The notes: generated from the sequence alone by a model not told the origin. DNA of 64,000 nucleotides from Actinomadura sp. NBRC 104412 (GCF_030269515.1 NZ_BSTM01000009.1:1-64000); one strand, 5' to 3'. Counted from the first letter of the stretch, positions 26,898 to 35,282 are shown. Numbers and translations are program-made.

Positions 26898-27035
26898 GTG
26901 CCACCCGGCGTGGCGGCCTGGCGGGGGTTTGGGGGTTGGGTTACTGGTGAGCGGGGGTGCCACCTCGGCGTGCCACCCGGGGGTGCCAGGGCGTGCCACC
27001 CGGGGGTGCCACCTGCGTGTGCCACCTGTGCCAGC
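26898..27035. repeat. candidate clt transfer locus (8-bp repeats)
   Basis: GTGCCACC occurs six times exactly (26898, 26957, 26970, 26993, 27006, 27019) and twice with one or two changes (26983, 27028), mostly at 13-bp steps, just past the traB stop. Streptomyces TraB proteins bind 8-bp direct repeats near traB through a C-terminal winged helix. The surrounding 394-bp gap 26704-27097 has no credible gene. Confidence 0.65.
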
Positions 27036-27097
27036 ATGATCAACATGTGTGTGCGCGCAGCCCACGCGCAGCCGTGCGCGCGCACACGCGCGGGCGC

Positions 27098-29080
27098 TCA
27101 GGCGGCTTTCGGTCGGGAGATCAGCAGGTGTCGTTGGGTCGTGTCGTCGTAGGCCAAGACGCCCTCTTCCCGGAGTTGGCCGATCTGTTTGCGGGCCCAG
27201 GAGCGGGACAGGCCGGCGGCGGTCCACAGGTCTGACAGGTCGGCGGTGGTGAAGTCTTGGCGTCCTTCGTCGAGCCACTCGGCCAGTCGCTCGCGTAGCG
27301 TCTGGCGTGCCTCAGCGGCGGTCATGGTGGGGTCGGGAGGGGTGAACTCCCATTCTTGGTCGTCCGGGTCGTCTTCGATCGGGTCATCGATGTCGGCGGT
27401 CAGGGATGGGTCCGGGTCGGGCGTGCTCAGGTCGTCCTCCGGGCTCCACTCCTCGCTGTCCTGGTCCTCGGCAGAGGAGCTGCCGGGGGCGTCGTGGACG
27501 GCGGTCAGGGCGGGGGTGGTGTTGCGTGCGATGGCGGCGGTGAACTCGTCCACCGTCTTGGCTTCGGCGGGCCAGGCGGCGGCGTGCGCGGCGATCGCGG
27601 CGGTGTCGGGCTTGCCGTGCTCGTCGAGCCAGGCGAAGGTGCGCAGCGGCATCGCGATGCGGGCCGGGTCGATGCCTGGGGCGTCCAGGTAGGCCATGCC
27701 GGGCTGGTTGGACCCCCACAGCTCTGGGCGCGCTCCAGCGTCCTCCTGAGCCTCTGACAGCCCGAATGCGGCGTCGTGGGAGTTGGCGACCCCGAAGCAC
27801 ATGTTGGCCAGCTGGCCGCGGGCGATGGTGGGCATCTGCGTCCAGTCGCTGCGCTGCAACGACATGACCACGCTGCCGCCGGCCGAGCGGATGGCCTTGA
27901 GCAGCTTGAGCAACGTTTCCATGCCCGCATCGCCCAGGGCCTCGCCGATGTCGGGGAACTCCTCCAGGTGCAGGACCCAGTAGGTCAGGCCGCATCCGGG
28001 CTCCCAGTTGACGTAGCCGCGGGCCGACAGCCAGTCGGTTCGGGGCTTGAGCTGGGCGTGGATGTCGTTGATCAGGGATCGGACGCCTTGCTTGGTGGTC
28101 TCGAAGCGGTGCAACGCGGGGCGCAGCGGGCCGAGCGTCTGCTCTCCCTTGGTGATGTCGGCGGCGAACACCGCCACATCGGTGCGGGTCACGATCTCGG
28201 CCAGCATGTTCCAGGTGGCGCCGATGGACTTGCCCGCGCCGGTCTTGCCCATGTCCTGGCGGTGATGTCCGACGATGACGTACTCGACATCGTCACCGTC
28301 CTGCCAGACGCCGGGCCGCAGCGGTTCGGCGATCGAGCCGCCGGGCCGGGACGGGCCGGGCCAGGGGATCGGCTCGCGCATGATGCGCGGGTCCGACAGG
28401 GTGGCCTTGGCGCGGTCGGCGCGGTCGGTGTCGGGGGACACGGTGAGGGTGCCGGGCGGCAGGCCCATGGCGCCCTCGATGTGCTCGGTCTTCTTCTGCA
28501 CGTCCGCGACGGTCTTTTGACCGGCGGGCAGCGCCATGGCGGCCTCGATCTTGCGTTCACCGGCCTTGATCGTGGCCATCCGGGCGCCGTCCAGACCGGC
28601 CTTGCCCTTGCCCTGGTCGAACAGGAACGCCAGCGGGTCAACCACCCCGGAGACACCGTGCTTGCTGCGGATGACGGTGCGGATGTTCCAGCCCGCGCAG
28701 GTCACCACGCCACCGGCCAGCAGGAACCAGCCGATCACCGGCTGGCCGATGCCCGCCACCGAGCACGAGGTGACCCACATGCCGGTGGCGAAGGTGGTGA
28801 CGGTCGCCGATCCGCGGCCCAGGATGCCGCGGGTGTGGGAGACCAGCCATGTCACCCCGGACAGCACCCCGGTGCCCAGCGTCAGTCCGATCGCCGACCA
28901 CGCGGCGGTCTGCCCACCGGCCTGGCCCCACAGAGTGTGCGCGGTGTGACCCATCCCGGCGACGATGGGCCAGATCAGCCACGGCGGCGCCAGCGTGGCC
29001 AGCTTGGACGCCTGAGCGGCTTTGACCCGCTCCCAGGAGGATTCCTCCACGGTCGCGACCTGCGTGTTCCTAGCAGCCAT
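27098..29080 (-). CDS. traB: FtsK/SpoIIIE-like conjugal DNA translocase TraB
   Basis: Motor that moves double-stranded element DNA between mycelial cells. The 660 residues comprise membrane spans at about 30-130, then the motor domain with Walker A GKTGAGKSIG and a Walker B-like strand YWVLHLEEFPD. An acidic linker (SSAEDQDSEEWSPEDD) precedes a C-terminal winged helix (about 590-655, with DLSDLWTAAGLSRSWARKQI), the module that reads clt repeats. A repeat array lies directly behind it. Confidence 0.92.
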   Translation of the reverse strand: MAARNTQVATVEESSWERVKAAQASKLATLAPPWLIWPIVAGMGHTAHTLWGQAGGQTAAWSAIGLTLGTGVLSGVTWLVSHTRGILGRGSATVTTFATGMWVTSCSVAGIGQPVIGWFLLAGGVVTCAGWNIRTVIRSKHGVSGVVDPLAFLFDQGKGKAGLDGARMATIKAGERKIEAAMALPAGQKTVADVQKKTEHIEGAMGLPPGTLTVSPDTDRADRAKATLSDPRIMREPIPWPGPSRPGGSIAEPLRPGVWQDGDDVEYVIVGHHRQDMGKTGAGKSIGATWNMLAEIVTRTDVAVFAADITKGEQTLGPLRPALHRFETTKQGVRSLINDIHAQLKPRTDWLSARGYVNWEPGCGLTYWVLHLEEFPDIGEALGDAGMETLLKLLKAIRSAGGSVVMSLQRSDWTQMPTIARGQLANMCFGVANSHDAAFGLSEAQEDAGARPELWGSNQPGMAYLDAPGIDPARIAMPLRTFAWLDEHGKPDTAAIAAHAAAWPAEAKTVDEFTAAIARNTTPALTAVHDAPGSSSAEDQDSEEWSPEDDLSTPDPDPSLTADIDDPIEDDPDDQEWEFTPPDPTMTAAEARQTLRERLAEWLDEGRQDFTTADLSDLWTAAGLSRSWARKQIGQLREEGVLAYDDTTQRHLLISRPKAA

Positions 29081-29092
29081 GATGCTCCCCTG

Positions 29093-29455
29093 CTACTCGT
29101 CCTTGAAGTCGAACTTGGGCTTCTTCGGCTTGGGGGGGTTGAGCACGTCGGCGAACTCCTTGCGGAACTGGGAGTGGAACTTCACCGACTCCACCGCCGC
29201 GCCCTTGGCGTGCTCAGAGGCGCGCCGTAGCCGGTTGCGCACCCGGCGGGCGCGCAACTTGACATCCACCCCCAACAGCAGCGGGTTGCCCTTCTGCGAG
29301 GCGATCAGCGCGCCGTACACCTCGTCGGCGGCCATGTCGAACTCGGTCGCCAGGTCCCGGCAGATGCCCCGGGACGCCTGCGAGTACTGCGTGATCGACT
29401 TGGCGCCGGTGAACGGGATGTTCGACAGCTCCGGGATGCGTTTGCGTGCGCTCAC
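29093..29455 (-). CDS. AICE transfer-region protein, unknown
   Basis: A 120-residue basic protein (GTG at 29455, overlapping the preceding stop as GTGA, with GGAGGTG upstream). It is rich in helices (LRARRVRNRLRRASEHAKG) and ends in a Lys/Pro tail. It lies 12 bp before traB, so a role in transfer is likely, but no domain is recognised. Confidence 0.65.
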   Translation of the reverse strand: MSARKRIPELSNIPFTGAKSITQYSQASRGICRDLATEFDMAADEVYGALIASQKGNPLLLGVDVKLRARRVRNRLRRASEHAKGAAVESVKFHSQFRKEFADVLNPPKPKKPKFDFKDE

Positions 29456-29760
29456 CTGCACACCTCCATGTCGAAAGGGTCATGACCAGCCGAACCTTCA
29501 CCGGGCTGAGGGTCGGGATCGTCCAGGACTTCGGCGTCTATCGCGCCCACGCGGCCGGCGCGGTACTCATCGGCGATCGCGTGCCCGATCCGCGTCCACA
29601 GGTCGGGCGGGACCGCCAGCGCCGCGCCCAGCAGCGCCGCAACCGCGCGGGCCAGCAGGCAGCCCACCGCCAGCAGGCCACGCAGCACCCCCAGCGCCCA
29701 CGCGCCGGGGCCGCGCCCGCTACGGTCGCCGACCGGCGGGCGGGACGTCGCCAGGGCCAT
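29452..29760 (-). CDS. small membrane protein of the transfer operon
   Basis: A 102-residue protein from the ATG at 29760 (TGATG overlap with the previous gene). A hydrophobic stretch (WALGVLRGLLAVGCLLARA, then VAALLGAALAV) suggests one or two spans; the C-terminal half is acidic and cytoplasmic. It may help intramycelial spread, as Spd proteins do. Confidence 0.6.
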   Translation of the reverse strand: MALATSRPPVGDRSGRGPGAWALGVLRGLLAVGCLLARAVAALLGAALAVPPDLWTRIGHAIADEYRAGRVGAIDAEVLDDPDPQPGEGSAGHDPFDMEVCR

Positions 29761-30044
29761 CACCGGCTCCGCCAGGTGATCCGCAGCCGCGGCCGGGGCA
29801 GGTACCGCATCCGGGCCAACACCCCCAGAGCGAACCCGAACACCACCAGCCCGAAGGCCGCGGCCGGCCTCGGGGCCACCCCCAGCAGGTGCAGCAACAC
29901 CAGGTACACCGACCCACCGGCGATCCCCGCCAGCATGAACCGGTCAATGAACGCCAGCCGGAACCGTCCCCGCCGGGTACGGCGCGCCGGGCGGCGGGAC
30001 GGGCGAATACGGGATGCGCGGCGGGTACGGGACGGGGCACTCAT
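29760..30044 (-). CDS. Spd-like small membrane protein
   Basis: A 94-residue protein: a very basic N-terminal tail (Arg-rich to about residue 30), then two spans (FMLAGIAGGSVYLVLLHLLG and AAAFGLVVFGFALGVLA) and a basic end. Four-base overlaps tie it to both neighbours. Likely part of the spreading apparatus. Confidence 0.65.
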   Translation of the reverse strand: MSAPSRTRRASRIRPSRRPARRTRRGRFRLAFIDRFMLAGIAGGSVYLVLLHLLGVAPRPAAAFGLVVFGFALGVLARMRYLPRPRLRITWRSR

Positions 30045-31291
30045 GAACGGGCCTCCCTCACGGCAGGGACAGACGAAGCAGGTACACGGGCGGAAACTTC
30101 GGCCGACAGGTACGCCTGGATGTCGGCGGCCTTGGCCTGGCCACAGCGCAGCGCGGCCTTGATACGGCGGATCGAGGGCACCTCACCGGCGGACATCTCG
30201 GTGGCGAACACCTCGGCAGCGCGTACCCGAAGCGGCTCACCATCCAGGTGAGGTCGCTGGCGCGGCCGGTCAGGTACGGGTACACGGTCGGGTACAGGGT
30301 TCTCAGCGGCAGGTACGCGCGCCGGGGCAGGCACACGCGGCGCCGCCGCTTCGGCGGGCTCGCGGGTACGGCTCGGCGACGGGGCCGCCTCATCGCCGGG
30401 ACCGTTGAGGGTGGGGGCGGGCTCCCCGTTGGCCAGCAGCCACGGGGTGGCACGCGAAACACCGTCTTCCACCACGCTGATCAAAAAGGCGGTGCTCGCT
30501 GCGCCGACCGGTCCCAGGGTGTGTCCTGCCAGGGTCGCCAGCCCTGCGCCGTCAAGATGCTCGGGCCAGTGGCCGGCCATGTTCAGCAGGACGCTGGTCA
30601 GCAGCGCACCCGATTCGATCCAGGTGGCGCGCTCGTCCAGATCACCACCCGCACTGCGCAGCCGCGCCCGGATAAGGATCACTCCGGCCACCACGCCCAG
30701 CAGCGCGGGCTCAACCAGCCAGGCCAGCACCGCGGCGGGCGCGTCGGTGTCCAGGCCCAGCAGGGTCACCATGCCCGCCTGGACACCGGCCGCAGACCAC
30801 GCACCGAACGCGGCCATCACCGGCAGCAGGACCGCCAGCGCCAGCGTCCGGGTGCGCTCCACCCGCAACGCGCGAGCCTCGGCCGACTGCGCCACCTGAT
30901 GACGCACCCGAGCGCGTTCCCCGGCCAGCACCGAACGCTGACGCAGATCAGCCAGCCGCTGCCTGGACACCCGCTCGGCCTTGCGGGTACGCGCCTCCGC
31001 ACGGACCCGAGCGCGGCCTTCCTTGCGCTCCAACCGCTCCCTCAGCGCGGCCACCCGCTCCGCGGGCGTCATCTGCCGACGGCGACGCCTGGACGACCGG
31101 ACCTCGGACTTGGGACGGCCCTGCGGACCAGAGGTGTCATGCTCTGCAAGCGCGGCCGGACCCGACGCGTCGTGCAGGGCCTCAGACGACGCATCGCCTC
31201 CAGCAGCTGGGGCCGACGCGTCGCGTGACTCCGGCAAAACGCGACGCTCGACCTCGGCCAGAGCCAGCGGAGTCAGCGGGACGGCGTTCAT
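30041..31291 (-). CDS. Spd/DUF2637-like membrane protein
   Basis: A 416-residue protein from the ATG at 31291 with GGAGG upstream. Layout: an Ala/Asp-rich N-terminus containing the 46-bp repeat peptide, an Arg/Glu-rich coiled coil (about 75-150), four spans (about 155-280), a Pro/Arg/Val linker of near-repeats (PVPDRVPVPDRP), and a C-terminal helix-turn-helix-like part (IRRIKAALRCGQAKAADIQA). This matches Spd proteins of Streptomyces elements, which assist spread across septa. Exact role not known. Confidence 0.75.
   Translation of the reverse strand: MNAVPLTPLALAEVERRVLPESRDASAPAAGGDASSEALHDASGPAALAEHDTSGPQGRPKSEVRSSRRRRRQMTPAERVAALRERLERKEGRARVRAEARTRKAERVSRQRLADLRQRSVLAGERARVRHQVAQSAEARALRVERTRTLALAVLLPVMAAFGAWSAAGVQAGMVTLLGLDTDAPAAVLAWLVEPALLGVVAGVILIRARLRSAGGDLDERATWIESGALLTSVLLNMAGHWPEHLDGAGLATLAGHTLGPVGAASTAFLISVVEDGVSRATPWLLANGEPAPTLNGPGDEAAPSPSRTREPAEAAAPRVPAPARVPAAENPVPDRVPVPDRPRQRPHLDGEPLRVRAAEVFATEMSAGEVPSIRRIKAALRCGQAKAADIQAYLSAEVSARVPASSVPAVREARS
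31163..31211. repeat. 46-bp element repeat, copy 2
   Basis: The partner of 24501-24546, here in the N-terminal part of the Spd-like gene, in the same reading frame and coding for GDASSEALHDAS. Confidence 0.6.
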
Positions 31292-31686
31292 GCTGCGGCC
31301 TCCCATCCAGGGCAGTAAGGGCAGGACTCCCAGTGCGCGGGCAGCACGAACCCGGCATCGGTCCCGCACTCGGGGCAGGTGCGGCGCGCCTTGAGCGCCT
31401 TGGCCAGCGCCGCGCGCTGGGCATCGGTCGGCGCGCGCTTGGGCAGCGCCAACCGCACGTCGTACAGGTAGGCCGCCCGCACACCCGACCGATGACGCGA
31501 GGGGTAGCGGCGCGAGTACCACAGCACCTGACCGGCGACCGGCTGACCGCCCGGACGCAAACCCTGAGCAGCCAACTGCCGCCGGGTCAGCAGGTGCGGC
31601 GGCGCCATCCGCCACGGCCACGTGGGCGACCCGTACCGGGCGCCGGTCGGATCGAAGAACCGGGCAGGGCTACGACGGCGGCCCAT
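31288..31686 (-). CDS. RRQRL-motif zinc-binding AICE protein
   Basis: A 132-residue protein from the ATG at 31686 with GGAGGTG upstream. It has the RRQLAAQGLRPGGQ stretch, then AYLYDVRLALPKRAPT, and a C-terminal zinc ribbon (CPECG, CPYCPGW). This arrangement is standard in actinomycete integrative elements, where the protein is named for the motif; its job is unknown. It overlaps both neighbours. Confidence 0.8.
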   Translation of the reverse strand: MGRRRSPARFFDPTGARYGSPTWPWRMAPPHLLTRRQLAAQGLRPGGQPVAGQVLWYSRRYPSRHRSGVRAAYLYDVRLALPKRAPTDAQRAALAKALKARRTCPECGTDAGFVLPAHWESCPYCPGWEAAA

Positions 31687-31823
31687 CACAGCACCTCCGC
31701 CACGATCAGATGCGGGGGCAGCGAACGGGTGCACTGGGAACAGCGGACGCCGCGCAGCGTCGCCAGCACTGGGGCCCGGCAGCATCGCGACAGCGGGCGC
31801 TGCTCTGGGGTGCTCGGGATCAT
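31686..31823 (-). CDS. 45-residue Cys-rich mini-protein
   Basis: An intact frame MIPSTPEQRPLSRCCRAP... to ...LIVAEVL, with CC and CSQC forming a likely one-zinc knuckle. A strong GGGGGAGTGAGGA site precedes the ATG at 31823, and its stop overlaps the next ATG (TGATG). It sits 7 bp after the upstream gene. These features make it a true operon member. Confidence 0.7.
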   Translation of the reverse strand: MIPSTPEQRPLSRCCRAPVLATLRGVRCSQCTRSLPPHLIVAEVL

Positions 31824-31830
31824 CGCGTCC

Positions 31831-32394
31831 TCACTCCCCCAGCGCGGCCAGCACCGGCGCCAGCCGCTCGTCCAGCAGTCGGCCGAGCCGTTTCACGGCG
31901 GCCTTGGCGTCGGCCACGGTCAGCTCTGCGGGCGCATCAGCCGGGGTGTGCAGCTGCTCGGGCGGGATACTCCACAGCAGGTGCGTGGTGGTCAGCATCG
32001 CCGGGCGCTCGGCCAGAGCGGCATCCTCGGGCGGCTCGTAGCTGGTGCTCCACCGCGGCCGGGTCCACCCGTCGAACCCGCGCACCTCGACCAGCGCCTG
32101 GGGGCACGGAACGGCCATCTGCACCCGGGCGATCAACGAACGGCCGTCGTAGCCGCTGACGGCGAAGGTCACCGACTGCACCCGCTCGGACGTCCACGTG
32201 ACATACGGCGGCGACATGATCGGGGACCGGGCCACCTCCCACGCGGCACGCGCGAATTCGGCCGGATCACCGGTGATCGGGTCGTCCTCCCAGCAACGGA
32301 ACTCGGAGTGGTGCAACCGCAGGTAGGCGCCGTACCGGGACACGCCATCGGACGCCAGGTCACGATCGGTGGCGTCATCGAAGATGAACAACAC
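31831..32394 (-). CDS. AICE hypothetical protein
   Basis: A 187-residue soluble acidic protein (MLFIFDDATDRDLASDG) with no signal peptide or spans and a C-terminal helical part (AELTVADAKAAVKRLGRLLDE in part). Family not recognised. It stands in the element's main operon. Confidence 0.6.
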   Translation of the reverse strand: MLFIFDDATDRDLASDGVSRYGAYLRLHHSEFRCWEDDPITGDPAEFARAAWEVARSPIMSPPYVTWTSERVQSVTFAVSGYDGRSLIARVQMAVPCPQALVEVRGFDGWTRPRWSTSYEPPEDAALAERPAMLTTTHLLWSIPPEQLHTPADAPAELTVADAKAAVKRLGRLLDERLAPVLAALGE

Positions 32395-32498
32395 AAGGGC
32401 CTCTCACAGGGTCTCGGGGATCCGGCAAGGTCTGGCGCCGGGTGAGACGGCCCCACCCCCATGGGGGCTGGGGCGGGACCGCCCGGACGCGGCGCCGG

Positions 32499-32609
32499 CT
32501 ACTTGCCGCCGGACTTGCCGGACTGCTGCTTGTCGTAGGCGTCCCGCACAGACTTGGGCTCGCCGTTCGGCCAGTCAGAGGACTTGCCCTTGGTCGGGTC
32601 ATCGGCCAT
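32499..32609 (-). CDS. 36-residue hydrophilic mini-protein
   Basis: From the ATG at 32609 (MADDPTKGKSSDWPNGEP), with AGGAAGGAA upstream; Lys/Ser/Gly-rich end. Likely disordered. Function unknown. Confidence 0.5.
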   Translation of the reverse strand: MADDPTKGKSSDWPNGEPKSVRDAYDKQQSGKSGGK

Positions 32610-32698
32610 CGTTGGAGGTTCCTTCCTTTGAGAGGGACCCCGGGACGTCGATCTGTGGTAGGTGAGGCGTCCCGGGGCATCGGACAATCAGCGCGGCA

Positions 32699-32998
32699 TC
32701 ACGCCGCTTCCGGCCGCCGCACCGCACGGCGCAGCCCGGCCAGCTCACGCGGCAGCAGACCGGCCCACACCCCATGCGCCGGGCGCGCCCGCACCGCGTA
32801 GTCCAGGCACAGGTCCCACACCGGGCACGAGCGGCACACCTCACGCGCCGCGTCCAACCGCGCCAGCCGCTCTGCGGGCGGCTCGACCTCGAAGCTGTCC
32901 GGGCCGGTGTGCAAGTCCGGGTCATGCCGGCACTCCGCACGCTCGGCCACCTGCGACAGCAGGACGGTCAACGGCAGGTCCGAAGGGCGAGTGCCCAT
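32699..32998 (-). CDS. WhiB-family iron-sulfur regulator
   Basis: A 99-residue Wbl protein. Four cluster Cys: C in ERAECRHDP, CRSC and C in DLCLDY, followed by the GVWAG turn that contacts the sigma factor, then a basic tail. AAGGAG precedes the ATG at 32998. Wbl proteins on actinobacterial plasmids and phages alter host or element transcription with the principal sigma factor. Confidence 0.9.
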   Translation of the reverse strand: MGTRPSDLPLTVLLSQVAERAECRHDPDLHTGPDSFEVEPPAERLARLDAAREVCRSCPVWDLCLDYAVRARPAHGVWAGLLPRELAGLRRAVRRPEAA

Positions 32999-33103
32999 CG
33001 CGATCTCCTTGAGGTCCGTGATCGGTTGGAAGCCCGGCACCGGCGGCGCGCTTGGCGGCTTGTGCGCCGGTGCCGGACGAGAGCGAGACGGCAACATCGC
33101 AGG

Positions 33104-33253
33104 TCAGCCACCCAGCGAGTTGGAGAACGTGATGATCGCGCCAACGATCTTGTTGACCAGCTCAGCGGCCGACTGCGGGTTGTTGACCGCGTAAATCGCG
33201 ATCGCGACAACCGCGAGGTACTGCGGAATCTTGCTCGTACGCTCGGGGAACAT
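33104..33253 (-). CDS. 49-residue small membrane protein
   Basis: The frame starts MFPERTSKIPQYLAV and continues as a hydrophobic helix (YLAVVAIAIYAV) and a second amphipathic one (ELVNKIVGAIITF) before ending in NSLGG. GGAGGT lies seven bases before the ATG at 33253. It is the first gene behind the element's main promoter, so it would be highly expressed. Function unknown; small holin-like or regulatory membrane proteins have this look. Confidence 0.7.
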   Translation of the reverse strand: MFPERTSKIPQYLAVVAIAIYAVNNPQSAAELVNKIVGAIITFSNSLGG

Positions 33254-33269
33254 GTCTGCTACCTCCGAT

Positions 33270-33289
33270 CGACCGTCTTAGTACGGTCG
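33270..33289. promoter_or_regulatory. inverted repeat in the leader of the main operon
   Basis: CGACCGT (33270-33276) and ACGGTCG (33283-33289) flank six bases, between promoter and first gene. It is an operator or leader hairpin. Confidence 0.5.
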
Positions 33290-33301
33290 CTCTGTATTGG
33301 A

Positions 33302-33330
33302 ACAGTAGGGACGAGTGGAGGGGCTGTCAA
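33302..33330 (-). promoter_or_regulatory. main AICE operon promoter
   Basis: TTGACA (33325-33330), 17-bp spacer, TACTGT (33302-33307) on the minus strand: one of the best sigma-70-type matches in the window. It reads into the small-protein/WhiB/Spd/TraB polycistron. Confidence 0.8.
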
Positions 33331-33334
33331 GCCT

Positions 33335-33348
33335 CCGTCTCAAGACGG
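33335..33348. promoter_or_regulatory. candidate GntR operator
   Basis: CCGTCT-CA-AGACGG, a perfect 14-bp palindrome four bases upstream of the -35 box of the main promoter and just before the divergent gntR gene. It shares the ACGGT core with the repeat at 33270. Confidence 0.55.
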
Positions 33349-33367
33349 TTCAGTTAGGGTGTGATCT

Positions 33368-33745
33368 GTGGCGAAGCGGGATGAGCAGTTGCCGAGTCGG
33401 CGCCTGGCTGCCCTGTTGCGGGCAGAGATCGAGCACGGGGACCGGTATCCGGCAGGAAGTCGGCTGCCCGGACTTCGCCAGCTTGCGGCCGATCACAGCG
33501 TTGCCCTGAATACCGCGGCCACCGCCGTTCAGCTGCTGGCGAAGGAAGGACTCGTCGAGGTCCGGAAGGCCAGCGGCGCCTATGTCCGGGATCCATCCGT
33601 GCGTAAAGCGAGCGAACGAGACCTTCGGGTCGAGCTGGTCAAGGTTCGCGAGAGGATCGACCAGGCACGATCTGAACTTGCCAGCGCCGAACAAGCTGTG
33701 CAGGACCTCCTTGACCGGCTTCCCCCGCAAGACGCCGCTCAATGA
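33368..33745 (+). CDS. GntR-family repressor of the element
   Basis: A 125-residue GntR winged helix (SRRLAALLRAEIEHG, LPGLRQLAADHSVALNTAAT in part, LVEVRKASGAYVRD) followed only by a coiled-coil helix (DLRVELVKVRERIDQARSE) and no effector domain, like KorSA/KorA-type repressors of AICEs. It begins at a GTG, probably on a leaderless mRNA, and is divergent from the main operon promoter it most likely represses. Confidence 0.85.
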   Translation: MAKRDEQLPSRRLAALLRAEIEHGDRYPAGSRLPGLRQLAADHSVALNTAATAVQLLAKEGLVEVRKASGAYVRDPSVRKASERDLRVELVKVRERIDQARSELASAEQAVQDLLDRLPPQDAAQ

Positions 33746-33860
33746 GTGAGTCCTTGCGCGGATCATCGACGGGGGTTCGCCTACCTCGTTAGCCTTGGGC
33801 ACAGACCAGAGCTTCGCCGCTCTCCAGTGAGGTCGACAGGACGCACTGGGGGGCGCAGAT

Positions 33861-35279
33861 GTGCACTCAGGGCAGGACATGGCTGCCAGGACCCCCAATG
33901 ATCGTCTCGCCCGGCTGATGGCCGATGCTGGCTTCGACTCGCACAAGGCTTTCGCCCGGGCCGTCCTGGACGAGTCGCAACGGGCGGGCGAGCCTCTTCG
34001 ACGGTGCGATCACACATACGTGGCTCGATGGCTGGATGGCATGAGTCCCCGCGGCAAAACCCCCATGTTCATTGCCGCGGCTCTGGGGCGAAGACTCGGC
34101 AGGCGCGTCGCTCTTTCAGAGATCGGAATGGCGACCGCAGGCGAAGCCCCACCGCTTACCCTCGGCCTGGAGTATCCCGAATCATTGAACGATGGCGCCG
34201 AGAACGTGGCGCGACTATGGCGCGCAGACTTGGACGATTCCTCACTTGTCCTGAGACCACAAGTCGATCCCAGTGCATGGGAGTCCGTCTCGCTACGGTG
34301 GCTGGTTAATCCAAGCGTCTCCGGAAATCTATCTACTCACGGGGCGAACATCGGCGAATCCGACGTCATGCGCTTCCGGACCACAGTTGGCCTGTTCTCC
34401 CAGTTGGACAACAGGTTTGGTGGCGGCCATGCCCGTCAGTCTCTCGTCCAGTACCTTGCGACCGATGGCGAGCGTCTTCTTAGGGGTCGTTATACGGACT
34501 CAGTAAGACGCAACGTCTTTTCATCAGTTGCTGAGGCAACGCTTCTTGCCGCATGGATGTCGTATGACAGCGGTCTCCATAGCTTGGCACAGCGATACTT
34601 CATTCAGGCGCTGGGCTTGGCCCAGGCTGGCGACGACCGCCTACTTGCAGCCAGCATCCTCGACGCGATGAGCCACCAGGCAACGTTCGTAGGACGCTTC
34701 CGAGACGCGGCAAATCTCGCACGCGCGGCCAAGGCCGGAACCCAGGGGATTGCCACACCAACCCTGTCCGCCCACTTCTCAGCCATGGAAGCGCGAGCCC
34801 TTGCGAGACTCGGCGACGCACGAGCTTGCGATCTCGCCTTGTCTGAGGCTGTCAAAGAATTCGAGCGGAGGAACCCCGAAGACGATCCCGAGTGGATCCG
34901 CTACTTCGATGATGCTGAACTTGCCGCGGAGTTCGGGCATTGCTTCCGCGACCTCGGCCGCCCGGTAGATGCATCCAGGTACGCGGACCAATGCCTTGGG
35001 ACGATCGATGATGGGGTCTATCTGCGAAGCGACTTCTTCGCAACGATGGTGCTTGCCGATTCTCACCTCAACGCGGGCGAGCCGGAGCGCGCATGCATGG
35101 TGGCGCTCGAAGCGTTGAAGCTAGGTGAACAACTCAGGTCGGCCCGTTGCGTGAGTTACCTTCGGGAGTTCCGTGAACGCCTCCAGGCAATTGGCATGTC
35201 CCCTGCAATCGCATCCTTCAACGAGCAAGCCCGAGCGTCGCGTCTTTGGCGCATAGCCTCTTCGTCCGGCCAGCGGTGA
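33861..35279 (+). CDS. helix-turn-helix regulator with TPR-like C-terminus
   Basis: A 472-residue protein. An N-terminal DNA-binding region (about 10-95, including ARWLDGMSPRGKTP) is followed by helical repeats (about 200-460; AQRYFIQALGLAQAGDDR, ACMVALEALKLGEQ). Such proteins are common regulators in actinobacterial elements. The GTG at 33861 or the ATG at 33879 (MAARTPND) may be the start. Its base composition is clearly less GC-rich than the chromosome around it, indicating separate acquisition. It is convergent with the phosphotransferase gene. Confidence 0.75.
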   Translation: MHSGQDMAARTPNDRLARLMADAGFDSHKAFARAVLDESQRAGEPLRRCDHTYVARWLDGMSPRGKTPMFIAAALGRRLGRRVALSEIGMATAGEAPPLTLGLEYPESLNDGAENVARLWRADLDDSSLVLRPQVDPSAWESVSLRWLVNPSVSGNLSTHGANIGESDVMRFRTTVGLFSQLDNRFGGGHARQSLVQYLATDGERLLRGRYTDSVRRNVFSSVAEATLLAAWMSYDSGLHSLAQRYFIQALGLAQAGDDRLLAASILDAMSHQATFVGRFRDAANLARAAKAGTQGIATPTLSAHFSAMEARALARLGDARACDLALSEAVKEFERRNPEDDPEWIRYFDDAELAAEFGHCFRDLGRPVDASRYADQCLGTIDDGVYLRSDFFATMVLADSHLNAGEPERACMVALEALKLGEQLRSARCVSYLREFRERLQAIGMSPAIASFNEQARASRLWRIASSSGQR

Positions 35280-35282
35280 AGT

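Noticed and set aside
26898..27035. Octamer array behind traB as a CRISPR
   Set aside because: Repeats of 8 bp at 13-bp steps are far too short; a protein-binding array fits better.
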